This document shows, one piece after another, positions 1-8,603 of a stretch of 64,000 nt of DNA (position 1 is its first letter; each line of letters starts with the position of its first letter). Under the pieces are notes generated by a model. It saw only the letters and a list, made by a program, of their open reading frames with translations, searched no databases and was not told where the DNA came from. Source of the stretch: Alcaligenes sp. SORT26 (GTDB lineage: Bacteria; Pseudomonadota; Gammaproteobacteria; Burkholderiales; Burkholderiaceae_B). The translations under genes and the position numbers were made by a program. The stretch spans positions 2,542,001 to 2,606,000 of the forward strand of contig NZ_CP070975.1 of assembly GCF_017377875.1 (NCBI RefSeq). Reading direction: 5' to 3'.

Positions 1-271
1 GGAAGTGGGGATTGTGCAAGGCGACCGCGTCAAGGTGTCCTCCAACCGTGGCTATATCAAGGCCGTGGCGGTGGTAACCAAGCGCATCAAGGCTCTGAAC
101 GTGGATGGCAAGATCGTCCACCAAGTGGGTATCCCGCTGCACTGGGGATTTGTAGGTCTGGCACGACCTGGTTTCCTGATCAATGCACTGACACCGCCCG
201 TGGGGGATGGCAACTCGCAAACGCCAGAGACCAAGGCCTTCCTGGTTCAACTTGAAAAGATTAAGGAGTAA
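1..271 (+). CDS. fdnG: Formate dehydrogenase alpha subunit, C-terminal end (partial)
   Basis: Only the last ~89 codons are in the window; the frame enters at base 2 and stops with TAA at 269-271. The residues fit the C-terminal molybdopterin-dinucleotide-binding domain of respiratory formate dehydrogenases: a beta-barrel stretch with GDRVKVSSNRG, then VGIPLHWGF and NALTPPVGD, which in the family lie around the cofactor. The protein would oxidise formate to CO2 in the periplasm and pass electrons to the FeS subunit. The beta and gamma subunit genes follow directly (3 bases to fdxH, whose SD AAGGAG lies inside the last codons). The selenocysteine codon expected in this enzyme would be upstream of the window, so Sec use is inferred from the neighbouring sel genes, not seen. 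Confidence 0.9.
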   Translation, partial: EVGIVQGDRVKVSSNRGYIKAVAVVTKRIKALNVDGKIVHQVGIPLHWGFVGLARPGFLINALTPPVGDGNSQTPETKAFLVQLEKIKE

Positions 272-274
272 GCC

Positions 275-1192
275 ATGGCCTTGCAATCACTTGATATCAA
301 ACGGCGCTCCGCAACCACCACCCCCATGCCCAGCGTGCGCGAGCCCGTGGGCGGGGAAGTGGCCAAGCTGATCGACACCAGTAAGTGCATTGGCTGTAAG
401 GCCTGTCAGGTCGCCTGCATGGAATGGAACGATACGCGCGACGAAATCGGCCACAACGTCGGGGTGTATGACAACCCGGCGGACCTGACCGACAAGTCCT
501 GGACCATCATGCGTTTTGCGGAGTATGAAAACCCCGCTGGCGATCTGGAATGGCTGATTCGCAAAGACGGCTGTATGCACTGCGAGGACCCGGGCTGCTT
601 GAAGGCCTGTCCCTCGCCGGGCGCTATCGTGCAGTACACCAACGGCATTGTGGATTTCCACGAGGAAAACTGCATTGGCTGCGGCTACTGCGTAACCGGC
701 TGTCCTTTCGATGTGCCCCGCATTTCGGAAAAGGACAAGAAAGCCTACAAGTGCACCTTGTGTTCGGACCGTGTCGCGGTCGGACAGGAACCGGCCTGTG
801 CCAAGACCTGTCCTACCGGCGCGATTGTGTTCGGTACGAAAGAAGACATGCAGCACCACGCTGCAGAGCGTATCGAAGACCTGAAATCGCGTGGCTTTGA
901 GAACGCCGGTCTGTACGACCCGGCCGGAGTGGGCGGCACCCACGTCATGTACGTGCTGCACCACGCCGACAAGCCCGAGCTGTACAGCGATCTGCCCAAA
1001 GACCCGCAAATCAGCCCGATGGTCTCGCTCTGGAAGGGAGTGGCCAAACCACTGGGGGTTGCTGCCATGGCACTGACCGCCCTGATTGGTTTCTTCCACT
1101 ACATCCGAACCGGCCCTAACGAGACTGACGAGGAAGACGAGCGCCGCGCCGACGAGGAAGCACGCAAGATCCAGGAGGCTCATCATGACTGA
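275..1192 (+). CDS. fdxH: Formate dehydrogenase beta (iron-sulfur) subunit
   Basis: A 305-residue electron-transfer subunit carrying four [4Fe-4S] clusters between the catalytic subunit and the quinone-reducing cytochrome. Four cysteine groups are visible: [11 protein letters not shown] (C38, C41, C44, C48), [14 protein letters not shown] (from C100), [12 protein letters not shown] (from C133) and [11 protein letters not shown]...CAKTCP (from C160). A single hydrophobic helix near residues 257-277 anchors it in the membrane, followed by an acidic tail (NETDEEDER), as in E. coli FdnH/FdoH (about 300 residues). ATG at 275 has SD AAGGAG at 263-268. The stop overlaps the start of the gamma subunit by 8 bases, so the two are translationally coupled. 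Assignment is very secure; whether it is the nitrate-linked (Fdn) or the aerobic (Fdo) isoform cannot be told. Confidence 0.97.
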   Translation: MALQSLDIKRRSATTTPMPSVREPVGGEVAKLIDTSKCIGCKACQVACMEWNDTRDEIGHNVGVYDNPADLTDKSWTIMRFAEYENPAGDLEWLIRKDGCMHCEDPGCLKACPSPGAIVQYTNGIVDFHEENCIGCGYCVTGCPFDVPRISEKDKKAYKCTLCSDRVAVGQEPACAKTCPTGAIVFGTKEDMQHHAAERIEDLKSRGFENAGLYDPAGVGGTHVMYVLHHADKPELYSDLPKDPQISPMVSLWKGVAKPLGVAAMALTALIGFFHYIRTGPNETDEEDERRADEEARKIQEAHHD

Positions 1193-1838
1193 TCACAACC
1201 GCAAGGGCATGATTCAGCGCTACACCACCAGTCAGCGCATTAATCACTGGATCATTGCCATGAGCTTTGTGCTGCTGGCGCTGTCCGGGCTGGCGCTGTT
1301 TCATCCGTCCATGTTCTGGCTGAGCAATCTGTTTGGCGGCGGCCCGTGGACACGCATTCTTCACCCGTTTATTGGCGTGGTGATGTTTGTGTGCTTTTTC
1401 CTGTTTGCAGCCCGCATGGTACGGCACAATATGTTCTCCAAGGGTGACGCGGCCTGGCTGCGTCACTTCAAGGACGTGCTTGATGCCAAGGACGAGCGTA
1501 TCCCCGAAGTAGGCCGCTATAACGCCGGGCAAAAGATCCTGTTTTTTGCTTTGGTGATTTTCATGATCGGCCTGCTGGCAACCGGTGTGGTGATGTGGCG
1601 CGAATACTTTTCCGCCTTCTTCCCCATCTGGGCTATCCGCCTGGCCTCCGTGCTGCACGCGGTCTGCGCCCTGCTGATGATTTGCGCGATTATCGTGCAC
1701 ATCTACGCCGGTATCTGGGTAAAAGGTTCGGTCAAAGCCATGACCCGCGGTACGGTGACCCGTGCCTGGGCCTGGAAACACCACCGCGCCTGGTTCCGTG
1801 AAGAAATGGAAAAAGGCCCCAGCCGTCCCGCTGAGTAA
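1185..1838 (+). CDS. fdnI: Formate dehydrogenase gamma subunit (cytochrome b556)
   Basis: A 217-residue membrane cytochrome that takes electrons from FdxH and reduces quinone. Four transmembrane stretches are seen (about residues 20-40, 58-77, 116-137, 152-178). The haem ligand histidines of E. coli FdnI (18, 57, 155, 169) have counterparts at H21 (INHWII), H60 (ILHPFIG), H158 (VLHAVC) and H172 (IVHIYAG), all shifted by three. ATG at 1185 was chosen over an earlier in-frame codon because AGGAGG at 1173-1178 precedes it at normal distance and because it gives the family length. It overlaps fdxH by 8 bases. A strong terminator-like hairpin follows at once. Confidence 0.95.
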   Translation: MTDHNRKGMIQRYTTSQRINHWIIAMSFVLLALSGLALFHPSMFWLSNLFGGGPWTRILHPFIGVVMFVCFFLFAARMVRHNMFSKGDAAWLRHFKDVLDAKDERIPEVGRYNAGQKILFFALVIFMIGLLATGVVMWREYFSAFFPIWAIRLASVLHAVCALLMICAIIVHIYAGIWVKGSVKAMTRGTVTRAWAWKHHRAWFREEMEKGPSRPAE

Positions 1839-1864
1839 GCTTGTATCTGGTTTATCAGCAACCC

Positions 1865-1903
1865 GGCTGCCATGCGCCATTTCGGGCATGGCAGCCTTGT
1901 TTT
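1865..1903 (+). terminator. Intrinsic terminator or attenuator between fdnI and fdhE
   Basis: Perfect 11-bp inverted repeat GGCTGCCATGC (1865-1875) and GCATGGCAGCC (1886-1896) around a 10-base loop, followed by TTGTTTT (1897-1903). The SD of fdhE (AGGAG 1905-1909) begins directly after the T-run, so read-through sets expression of fdhE and possibly of the sel genes. The stem and tail are seen; the partial termination is inferred. Confidence 0.8.
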
Positions 1904-1915
1904 CAGGAGTCTGTC

Positions 1916-2842
1916 TTGCAACGCATCCTTCCGCGCGGCGAAATCGAAAGTCTGGACCACACCTCCATCCCCCGACTGCGCCTGCCAGTGCGAGCCAGCG
2001 TCTTTGCAGACCGGGCAGCGCGTCTGCGTCAATTGGCTGAGGGCAATCCCGTCGGCGCCTACCTGCTCTTGCTGGCGCATCTGGTGGACGGGCAACACAA
2101 GCAGCTCGCTACGCTTGCCCCCGCCGAACTGCCCGCTGATGTGCTGGAAACGGCACAACGACACGGCATGCCGCCCTTGCTGGCCTCGGGCTGGAAACGC
2201 GATCCGCAGTGGCTCAGCATCTTGAGCAACCTGCTCAATCACATGATCAATACCTCGGACGTGCCTGCCGCCGCCCAAGAGGTTTGCCAGGATCTGCTTA
2301 AAAAGGCCGAGTCCGATCCGCAAAAGCTGGAAGACCTGGCTGACGCCATTCTGGCCGAGCAATTGCCAGAGCAAGACGGTGCTGCGGCACCCTTCGTCAT
2401 GGCCGCCTTGCAGGTGTACTGGACGCATCTGGCCTGCTCGCTGACCGAAGGCCAACTGTCTGTGACCAGTCCCTTTGGCGTATGCCCATCCTGCGGCAGC
2501 CTGCCCGTATCCAGCGTGGTGCGGGTCGGTGGTCGTGAAGATGGTTGCCGCTACATGTGCTGCCCACGCTGCAGCGTGGAATGGCATCTGGTGCGTGTCA
2601 CCTGCTCGCACTGCGAAAGCACAAAAAGCGTGGCTTATCACGCCATTGAAGATGGCCCGGAAGGGATCAAGGCCGAGTCCTGCGACAACTGCCATACCTA
2701 CCGCAAAATCTTCTACCAGGAAAAGCAGTTGGGCCTTGACCCGGTTGCGGACGATCTGGCCAGTCTGGCTCTGGACGTTCTGATGGGCGAAGAAGGCTAT
2801 TCCCGCGCCAGCGGTAATCCGCTTCTTTGGCATCAGTCTTAA
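1916..2842 (+). CDS. fdhE: Formate dehydrogenase accessory protein FdhE
   Basis: FdhE is a cytoplasmic rubredoxin-like protein needed for assembly and redox maturation of respiratory formate dehydrogenases. The protein (308 residues, E. coli FdhE 309) has the expected zinc/iron-binding cysteine pairs in its C-terminal half: CPSCG at C190/C193, CCPRC, CSHC and CDNC. The start was placed at TTG 1916, because AGGAG at 1905-1909 lies six bases upstream and because the resulting length fits the family; a further in-frame TTG at 1841 would add 25 residues encoded by the terminator hairpin and is unlikely. The gene follows the gamma subunit and precedes selA. Confidence 0.93.
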   Translation: MQRILPRGEIESLDHTSIPRLRLPVRASVFADRAARLRQLAEGNPVGAYLLLLAHLVDGQHKQLATLAPAELPADVLETAQRHGMPPLLASGWKRDPQWLSILSNLLNHMINTSDVPAAAQEVCQDLLKKAESDPQKLEDLADAILAEQLPEQDGAAAPFVMAALQVYWTHLACSLTEGQLSVTSPFGVCPSCGSLPVSSVVRVGGREDGCRYMCCPRCSVEWHLVRVTCSHCESTKSVAYHAIEDGPEGIKAESCDNCHTYRKIFYQEKQLGLDPVADDLASLALDVLMGEEGYSRASGNPLLWHQS

Positions 2843-2854
2843 GCTAAGATTCCC

Positions 2855-2886
2855 CTACGCCTTGCTGCTTCACGCGCAAGGCGTAG
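2855..2886 (+). other. Hairpin between fdhE and selA
   Basis: Perfect 11-bp inverted repeat CTACGCCTTGC (2855-2865) and GCAAGGCGTAG (2876-2886) with a 10-base loop, 40 bases before the selA start. There is no T-run after it, so a classical terminator is unlikely; it may be an RNA processing or stability element. Function is inference. Confidence 0.55.
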
Positions 2887-2926
2887 CTGACGGACCCTGC
2901 CCATAGACTCAAATGCCTGCCTTTGA

Positions 2927-4348
2927 ATGATGAGCCCAACTCCCGATCTCTCCCCCGCCCATATCCCTTCCCTGGACCGCCTGCTGCGCTCGCCAGAGTT
3001 CGAGCCCTTGCTAAAGCAGTTCGGCCACACACGCCTCAGCCAGCGCACTCGCACCCATTTGCAGGCACTGCGCGATGCCGTTCTGAAGGGAACACTCAGC
3101 CCTCAGGATCTGGATCTAGCTCAGCTCGCCAAAGCCCTGCACGCACAGCTACAAGAAGAGTCCCGGCTACAGCTACGCCCGGTCTTCAATCTGACCGGCA
3201 CGGTTCTGCACACCAATCTGGGCCGGGCGCTGCTGCCCGATGAAGCTATACAAGCCGTCGTCCAGGCCATGCGCTCGCCCGCCAATCTGGAGTTTGATCT
3301 GGAAACCGGTGGCCGAGGCGACCGGGATGACCTGATCAACCCTTTGCTCTGCGAACTGACTGGCGCTGAAGCCGCCACGGTGGTCAACAATAACGCCGCT
3401 GCCGTGCTGCTGATGCTCAGCACCTTGAGTCCCCGGCGCGAAACCGTGGTGTCGCGCGGCGAGCTGGTTGAAATTGGCGGTGCCTTTCGTATCCCCGACA
3501 TCATGAAACGTGCCGGTGCTCGCCTGCATGAAGTCGGCACCACCAACCGTACCCACGCGGCTGACTACGAGAACGCCATCAACGAGCGCACAGCCATGTT
3601 GATGAAAGTGCATTGCAGCAACTACGCCGTCAAAGGTTTCACCAAAAGCGTTTCAGTCGAAGACGTTGCACAGATCGCCAGGAAACACGGCCTGCCCACC
3701 AGCGTGGATCTGGGTAGCGGCACTTTGGTGGATCTGAGCCAGTGGGGCCTGCCGCCCGAGCCCACCGTGCGCGAAACCATCGAAGCCGGTGCCGATATCG
3801 TGACTTTCAGCGGCGACAAGCTGCTGGGTGGCCCGCAGGCCGGTCTGATCGTAGGCCGTGCAGACCTGATCGCCAAGATCAAGAAAAACCCGCTCAAACG
3901 CGCTCTGCGCGTGGGCAAAATCACCCTGGCCGCGCTGGAACCTGTGCTGGCCCTGTACCGTTCCCCCGAGCGCCTGCCCGAACACCTGACAACACTGCGC
4001 CTGCTAACCCGACCTTCGGCGGAGATGCGCGCCCAGGCGCTACGTCTGGCTCCCCTCCTGCAAAAATGGGTAGGGACTTTATTTACCGTCGAGCCCACCG
4101 CCATGCTCAGTCAGATCGGCAGCGGTGCCTTGCCTGAAGACGTGTTGCCCAGCTTTGGCCTGCGCTTTGCCTATACAGGCACAGGCCGTCCAGGCCGTCA
4201 CCTGACTCAACTGGAAAAACGCCTGCGTACCTTGCCCCAACCCGTTATCGGGCGCATTGCGCAAGATGCCTTCTGGCTGGACCTGCGCTGCCTGGAACAG
4301 CCCTTTGAGGCTGCCTTCAGCGCACAACTGATTCCCGAGCAAGCATGA
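2927..4348 (+). CDS. selA: L-seryl-tRNA(Sec) selenium transferase
   Basis: SelA is a PLP enzyme that converts seryl-tRNA(Sec) to selenocysteinyl-tRNA(Sec) with selenophosphate. The 473-residue product is close to E. coli SelA (463). The PLP lysine is K298 within [13 protein letters not shown] (E. coli K295). Other family blocks are [14 protein letters not shown], which precedes the substrate region, and [11 protein letters not shown]. Two consecutive ATG codons (2927 and 2930) can serve as start; neither has a strong SD. The stop overlaps selB as ATGA, so the two proteins are coupled. With selB and the tRNA gene close by, this is the core of selenocysteine incorporation for the formate dehydrogenase just upstream. 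Confidence 0.97.
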   Translation: MMSPTPDLSPAHIPSLDRLLRSPEFEPLLKQFGHTRLSQRTRTHLQALRDAVLKGTLSPQDLDLAQLAKALHAQLQEESRLQLRPVFNLTGTVLHTNLGRALLPDEAIQAVVQAMRSPANLEFDLETGGRGDRDDLINPLLCELTGAEAATVVNNNAAAVLLMLSTLSPRRETVVSRGELVEIGGAFRIPDIMKRAGARLHEVGTTNRTHAADYENAINERTAMLMKVHCSNYAVKGFTKSVSVEDVAQIARKHGLPTSVDLGSGTLVDLSQWGLPPEPTVRETIEAGADIVTFSGDKLLGGPQAGLIVGRADLIAKIKKNPLKRALRVGKITLAALEPVLALYRSPERLPEHLTTLRLLTRPSAEMRAQALRLAPLLQKWVGTLFTVEPTAMLSQIGSGALPEDVLPSFGLRFAYTGTGRPGRHLTQLEKRLRTLPQPVIGRIAQDAFWLDLRCLEQPFEAAFSAQLIPEQA

Positions 4349-6264
4349 TTGTTGGTACTGCAGGCCATATCGACCACGGCAAAACCACCTTGATCCGCGC
4401 CTTGACCGGCGTGGATACCGACCGTCTGGAAGAAGAAAAAAAGCGCGGCATTTCCATCCAGCTCGGCTATGCCTATACGCCTTTGCCGGACGGGCAGATT
4501 CTGGGCTTTATCGATGTGCCCGGCCACGAGCGTCTGGTTCACACCATGGTGGCAGGCGCAACCGGTATCGATTTTGGCCTGCTGATCGTCGCGGCGGATG
4601 ATGGCGTCATGCCTCAAACCCGCGAGCATCTGGCCGTCTTGCAATTGCTGGGTTTGCAGACCGGTGCCATCGTCCTGAGCAAGGCGGATCGCGCCGATAC
4701 CGCACGCATTGAAGCCGTTAAAGCCGAACTGCAAGCGCTTGTCCACGGAACCTTTCTGGACGGCGCACCTGTCTTTGTTGTCGATGCCCTGTCCGATGAC
4801 AAACCCGGCCTGGAAGACTTGCGCCAGCATTTGCACACGCAGGCCATGCAATCCGCCAAACAGGATGGTCAAGGCTATTTCCGCCTGGCTATCGATCGCG
4901 TATTTACCTTGCAAGGTCATGGCACTGTCGTCACCGGCACGGTGCACGAAGGTGTTCTGGATCTGGATGGCCCCGCTATCGATCTGCGCCTGATGCCACG
5001 CGGTACACCCGTGCGGGTGCGCAGTATTCACGCCCAGAATCAGGCTTCTCGCCAAGCCCTTGCGGGCCAGCGTTGTGCGCTGAACCTGGGTGGGATTGAT
5101 GTGCAGGATATTGAGCGTGGAGACTGGCTGGCCGACGCCCGCTGCTTTATCCCCACCACGCGTATCGATGTAGAACTGAGCCTGCTGGACAAAGACATCC
5201 CCGCCTTGCGTACCTGGTCGCCTTGGCATGTACACACGGGGGCTGCCCATCTAACCGCTCACGCCGTACCTTTGGATGGCGAGTCTTTACAGCCGGGCCA
5301 GACTGGCAAAGTCCAACTGGTCTTTGATCGCCCCATCTGCGCCATGACCGGCGAGCGCTTCATTTTGCGCAACGCTCAGGCCAGCGAAACCGTGGGTGGT
5401 GGCATCGTCCTGGACCCGAATGCACCCGATCGCAAACGCCGCTCCGCCACCCGTCTGGCTTGGCTGGACGCCTTGGCGCAGTGGACTCGCGGTGGCCCAC
5501 TGGAAAACCTGCTGGCTCAAGCCCCCTACGGTTTGGACGAAGAAACCCTGCTGCGCCTGTCCGGTGGGGCTAAACATCGCCTGACAGCCCCGGCCCATGC
5601 TCGCTGGCACACAGGCTCACGTCCACAAAGTCAGCCTATCCTGCTCAGCGATGCGCGCCTGGAAGCACTGTGCCAGCACATAGAAAGCGTGATGCTGCAG
5701 TTTCACGAGCGCAATTCAGACGAGCCGGGCTTATCCATCAGTCGTTTGCGGCGCATGGCTGCGCCCACCATGCCCGACGCGATCTGGCTGCTACTGACCG
5801 AACATCTGCTGGCAGAACACCGTTTAGCCCGTCAGGGAGCCTGGCTGCATACGCCCGGACACCGCGTCACTCTGAGCCCTGAGGACCAGGCCCTGGCCGC
5901 TGCTCTGCTCCCTTTACTGGAGACAGGCCGCTTCGACCCGCCCTGGACACGCGATCTGGCCAAAGAAACCGAATCCCCGGAAGACCAGACCCGCGCAGTG
6001 CTACGCCGTCTGGTACGCCAGGGCGAGCTGTTTCAAGTCGTGCATGACTTGTTCTATCACCGTCACCAAATGGCTATCCTGGCCAACATCGTCAGCGAGT
6101 TGCACACCGGCCAGGGCGTCAGTGCTGCACAGTTCCGGGACGCAACAGGATTAGGCCGCAAAAGGGCCATTCAGATTCTGGAGTTTTTTGATCGCATGGG
6201 CTACACCCGGCGGGTACGTGATCGCCATGTTTTACGCGGCGAAGCCTGGGCTGCAGCAGAATGA
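4345..6264 (+). CDS. selB: Selenocysteine-specific translation elongation factor SelB
   Basis: SelB is an EF-Tu-like GTPase that carries Sec-tRNA(Sec) to UGA codons marked by a SECIS hairpin. The 639-residue protein opens with the G1 motif [11 protein letters not shown] (K13), followed by the switch II DVPGHE and the guanine-binding LSKAD. The EF-Tu-like domains 2 and 3 occupy about residues 170-340. The C-terminal ~270 residues form the winged-helix repeats that bind SECIS RNA, ending with a [22 protein letters not shown]-like segment typical of the last winged helix. Start ATG at 4345 overlaps the selA stop. The Sec tRNA gene begins 87 bases after the stop, with its own promoter. Confidence 0.97.
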   Translation: MIVGTAGHIDHGKTTLIRALTGVDTDRLEEEKKRGISIQLGYAYTPLPDGQILGFIDVPGHERLVHTMVAGATGIDFGLLIVAADDGVMPQTREHLAVLQLLGLQTGAIVLSKADRADTARIEAVKAELQALVHGTFLDGAPVFVVDALSDDKPGLEDLRQHLHTQAMQSAKQDGQGYFRLAIDRVFTLQGHGTVVTGTVHEGVLDLDGPAIDLRLMPRGTPVRVRSIHAQNQASRQALAGQRCALNLGGIDVQDIERGDWLADARCFIPTTRIDVELSLLDKDIPALRTWSPWHVHTGAAHLTAHAVPLDGESLQPGQTGKVQLVFDRPICAMTGERFILRNAQASETVGGGIVLDPNAPDRKRRSATRLAWLDALAQWTRGGPLENLLAQAPYGLDEETLLRLSGGAKHRLTAPAHARWHTGSRPQSQPILLSDARLEALCQHIESVMLQFHERNSDEPGLSISRLRRMAAPTMPDAIWLLLTEHLLAEHRLARQGAWLHTPGHRVTLSPEDQALAAALLPLLETGRFDPPWTRDLAKETESPEDQTRAVLRRLVRQGELFQVVHDLFYHRHQMAILANIVSELHTGQGVSAAQFRDATGLGRKRAIQILEFFDRMGYTRRVRDRHVLRGEAWAAAE

Positions 6265-6309
6265 AGCAAGGGTGCGATGCTGGCCCAAAAGCGGGCAGCG
6301 TCCTGATCG

Positions 6310-6338
6310 TTGAAGCGTAATCGGCCCTAACGTATGAT
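6310..6338 (+). promoter_or_regulatory. Sigma-70-type promoter of the Sec tRNA gene
   Basis: TTGAAG (-35, 6310-6315) and TATGAT (-10, 6333-6338) are separated by exactly 17 bases, and transcription would begin about 6345, seven bases before the mature tRNA end. The match to consensus and its position make this a good candidate; it has not been tested. Confidence 0.7.
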
Positions 6339-6351
6339 AGGGCCTCTTGAG

Positions 6352-6447
6352 GGAAAGCATCCGTGCCCGGTGGCACGGCCGGGCTTCAAACCCGGTTGGG
6401 GGCGTCAGACGTTCCCAGGTAGGTTCGACTCCTGCTGCTTTCCGCCA
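6352..6447 (+). tRNA. selC: tRNA-Sec (anticodon TCA)
   Basis: Selenocysteine tRNA. The 8-bp acceptor stem is GGAAAGCA (6352-6359) with TGCTTTCC (6436-6443), followed by discriminator G and encoded CCA (6445-6447). The D arm is long (CCGTGCC/GGCACGG), the anticodon stem is CCGGG/CCCGG around loop CTTCAAA, with anticodon TCA at 6386-6388, and the variable arm is long. The T arm carries GGTTCGACTCC. The 8-bp acceptor stem, extended D stem and UGA-reading anticodon distinguish it from tRNA-Ser. The overall layout matches E. coli selC. Confidence 0.97.
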
Positions 6448-6501
6448 CTTTGCTGGCAGAGCATCCCTCACCCCCACATGCTAGGGACACATGTCCATTG
6501 A

Positions 6502-7101
6502 CTACGCCGGCGTATCGGACGTTGGACGCCCTGCTGTTGGCCCCGAATCAGAGCACGTCACCGCCAGTACCTGCGCCTGTTGATCCCCCAAGCTAAGCAC
6601 GCTGTGGGGTAGCTCCGAATCAAAATATACGGAATCCCCCGTCTCCAAGGTCATACTGTGCTCTGCAATGGTGACTTGCACTTGCCCGTGGATCACAAAC
6701 AAAAACTCTTCTCCCCCATGCGGGAAAGTTGGCGCTGGCTGCTGTTGCTCGTGTGGAGGGTAGATTACAAAGGGGTCCATCAAACGAAAGCGCCGTCGTC
6801 CGGCCATGCTCTCGTAACGGTAGGCGCTATGACCTGCCACACTGGGCAAGGGCATACGATCGTGCCTACGCACGACACACACACTTTCGTCTTGATCCAG
6901 ATCCCCCTCTCCAATCAACTGCGACACCCCCATGCCATAAGCCTGGGCCAGCTTGACCACGGTAGAGATGGACGGCGCACTGACTGCCCGCTCCAGCTTG
7001 GACAGATAACTTTTAGTCAGACCGGTGCGCTGGGCCAACTGCTCCAGCGACAAGCCATGTTGGCGACGCAGGGCGCGCAAGCGAAAGGGAAGATGGGTCA
7101 T
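6502..7101 (-). CDS. XRE-family regulator with C-terminal cupin domain
   Basis: A 199-residue transcription factor. Residues ~6-60 form a lambda-repressor-type HTH (LRRQHGLSLEQLAQRTGLTK, then SYLSKLERAVSAPSISTVVKLA). Residues ~105-185 form a cupin barrel (GGEEFLFVIHGQVQV, then LETGDSVYFDSELPHSV), the usual ligand-sensing part of this family (PuuR/SutR-like). It is the last gene of a minus-strand run of Bug receptor, GST-like and aldolase-like genes and could control them, which is inference from position. A bulged 10-bp hairpin lies just before its start. No clear SD precedes ATG at 7101. The ligand is unknown. Confidence 0.85.
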   Translation of the reverse strand: MTHLPFRLRALRRQHGLSLEQLAQRTGLTKSYLSKLERAVSAPSISTVVKLAQAYGMGVSQLIGEGDLDQDESVCVVRRHDRMPLPSVAGHSAYRYESMAGRRRFRLMDPFVIYPPHEQQQPAPTFPHGGEEFLFVIHGQVQVTIAEHSMTLETGDSVYFDSELPHSVLSLGDQQAQVLAVTCSDSGPTAGRPTSDTPA

Positions 7102-7120
7102 GGGTTAAACAAGAGGTGTA

Positions 7121-7145
7121 GCGCCCGAGGTCAGCCTCGGAGCGC
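7121..7145 (-). other. Hairpin in the leader of the XRE-cupin gene
   Basis: GCGCCCGAGG (7121-7130) pairs with CCTCGG-A-GCGC (7135-7145) around loop TCAG: ten base pairs with one bulged A. It lies between the aldolase-like stop and the regulator start. No T-run follows on the minus strand, so a processing or stability role is more likely than termination. Confidence 0.45.
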
Positions 7146-7168
7146 ATATAAAAAAGCAGCCTCTTATT

Positions 7169-7951
7169 CTACTCAAAAACATCCGTATGGCGTTTCAGCG
7201 CTTTGCGGGCATAGTATTCAAAGCCGATCTGGGAGCGGCGCGGCCTCAGAATCCAGTCATGTGCCTCCCGGCCCAGTTCCGGCGCAATAGGCTTGATCGT
7301 TCCGGCTGACATCGCCAACAATTGCATGCGCGCTGTGCGCTCAAATTGCAAAGCCAATACGCAGGCTTCTTCTACTGAGGCCGCCGCCACCAACATTCCA
7401 TGGTGCGACAAAAGAATAGCGCGCTTGTCACCCAAGGCCTCGGCAATGATCTGCCCCTCTTCATTGCCCACAGGGACACCCGGCCAATCCTTCAAGAACG
7501 CGCAGTCCTCATACAAAGGGCAGTTGTCCATATGGGATACATTCAACGGCACCTCCAGCATGGACAGGGCGGCCACGTGCAAGGGATGCGTGTGAATGAT
7601 GCAGTTCACATCCGGCCGGGCACGATACACCCAGGAGTGAAAACGGTTTGCTGGATTAGGCATCCCATATCCCTTCAAAACCGTTAAATCTTCGTCTACC
7701 AGCAAGACATTGGTCGACGTAATTTCATCAAAGCCAAGCCCCAGCTGTTGCGTAAAATACGTGCCTTCCTGTTCGCCGCGTGCTGTGATCTGACCAGCCA
7801 ACCCAGAGTCATGACCGCCATCAAAAAGAATACGGCACGTCAATGCGAGCTTCTCGGGGACACTGCGCTCAGGGATTTCGAAGAGGGCCTGCATCTGGCT
7901 TTGCGCCTGTTCAATCAGCACGGACTTGGACAAGCTCATGGTGTCACTCAT
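7169..7951 (-). CDS. Class II aldolase/adducin-family protein
   Basis: A 260-residue protein of the FucA/AraD/adducin fold, which uses a divalent metal for aldol cleavage, decarboxylation or epimerisation of small hydroxy-acids or sugars. The metal-binding histidines are visible as IIHTHPLH (H120, H122) and LSHHGMLVAA (H184). The usual glycine-rich substrate loop is represented near residues 45-60 (HDSGLAGQITAR), as in the non-sugar subgroup often annotated as class II aldolase near Bug receptors. ATG 7951 has AAGGAG six bases upstream. It is preceded by the GST-like gene (30 bases) in the same transcript. Fold is sure; substrate is not. Confidence 0.88.
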   Translation of the reverse strand: MSDTMSLSKSVLIEQAQSQMQALFEIPERSVPEKLALTCRILFDGGHDSGLAGQITARGEQEGTYFTQQLGLGFDEITSTNVLLVDEDLTVLKGYGMPNPANRFHSWVYRARPDVNCIIHTHPLHVAALSMLEVPLNVSHMDNCPLYEDCAFLKDWPGVPVGNEEGQIIAEALGDKRAILLSHHGMLVAAASVEEACVLALQFERTARMQLLAMSAGTIKPIAPELGREAHDWILRPRRSQIGFEYYARKALKRHTDVFE

Positions 7952-7981
7952 AACAACTCCTTTTGTAAATTAATATCCTGC

Positions 7982-8593
7982 TCACAACAGCGGGACATAG
8001 CCCGCCAGGGCCTGCATACGCTCGAGCCAATGTCGTACCGATGGATAGGGGTGCAGGTCGTACCCGCCCTGCTCTGCCATGCAGGTATAGGGGAACAAGG
8101 CCACATCTGCGATGCTGGGCCTGCCCCCAACGAAATATCGATGCAACTGCAAGTGCACCTCCATCTGAGCCAGAGCTTTATCGCCCTGTTCGCGCCACAC
8201 CAGCACCGCAGGATCATCCACCGTCATCGTCCCCCGCAACGCCACCCAAAGTCTGGGCTGCGCAAGGTTGGTCATATGCTGAGTCTGCTCAAAAGACAGC
8301 CACTGCAGCACCTGAGCCTGCGTTAGCGGGTCCGCAGGCAGAAAGTCTGTACCCTGCGCCAGATACCACAAAATAGCGGCCGACTCTGCCAGCCAGGGTC
8401 CTTCCCGGGTTCGTAGTACCGGCACCTGCCCCCAGGGGTTGATTTGCCGAAACACCTCGGTATCCAGATCCCCCTCCACAATAGACAGGCTGCGCCGCTG
8501 TAGCGCTATACCCAAATAACCGCACAACAGTCGTACCTTCCAGCCATTGCCGGTATGCACCGTGTCGATAAGCTCCAGAGCGGCGTGGTTCAT
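7982..8593 (-). CDS. Glutathione S-transferase family protein
   Basis: A 203-residue two-domain GST-like protein: N-terminal thioredoxin-like part (residues ~6-80) with the cis-proline region NPWGQVPVL and the glutathione-contacting ES in WLAESAAILWYL, then an all-helical C-terminal domain with the N-capping RPSIADVALFPY motif. The ATG at 8593 was chosen because GAGG lies nine bases upstream and because the fold begins right after it; a longer open frame upstream has no family match. It starts ten bases after the Bug receptor stop and precedes the aldolase-like gene, so a role in catabolism or detoxification of the imported substrate is inferred. Confidence 0.88.
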   Translation of the reverse strand: MNHAALELIDTVHTGNGWKVRLLCGYLGIALQRRSLSIVEGDLDTEVFRQINPWGQVPVLRTREGPWLAESAAILWYLAQGTDFLPADPLTQAQVLQWLSFEQTQHMTNLAQPRLWVALRGTMTVDDPAVLVWREQGDKALAQMEVHLQLHRYFVGGRPSIADVALFPYTCMAEQGGYDLHPYPSVRHWLERMQALAGYVPLL

Positions 8594-8603
8594 GGTCTTT
8601 ACC

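Noticed and set aside
287-1186. Long open frame on the minus strand opposite fdxH
   Set aside because: It is fully antisense to a gene with four clear FeS motifs; composition of GC-rich coding DNA explains the open frame and the translation has no family features.
6352-6501. Integration of a mobile element at the Sec tRNA gene
   Set aside because: No integrase gene and no repeat of the tRNA 3' end was seen downstream, so an element cannot be supported.
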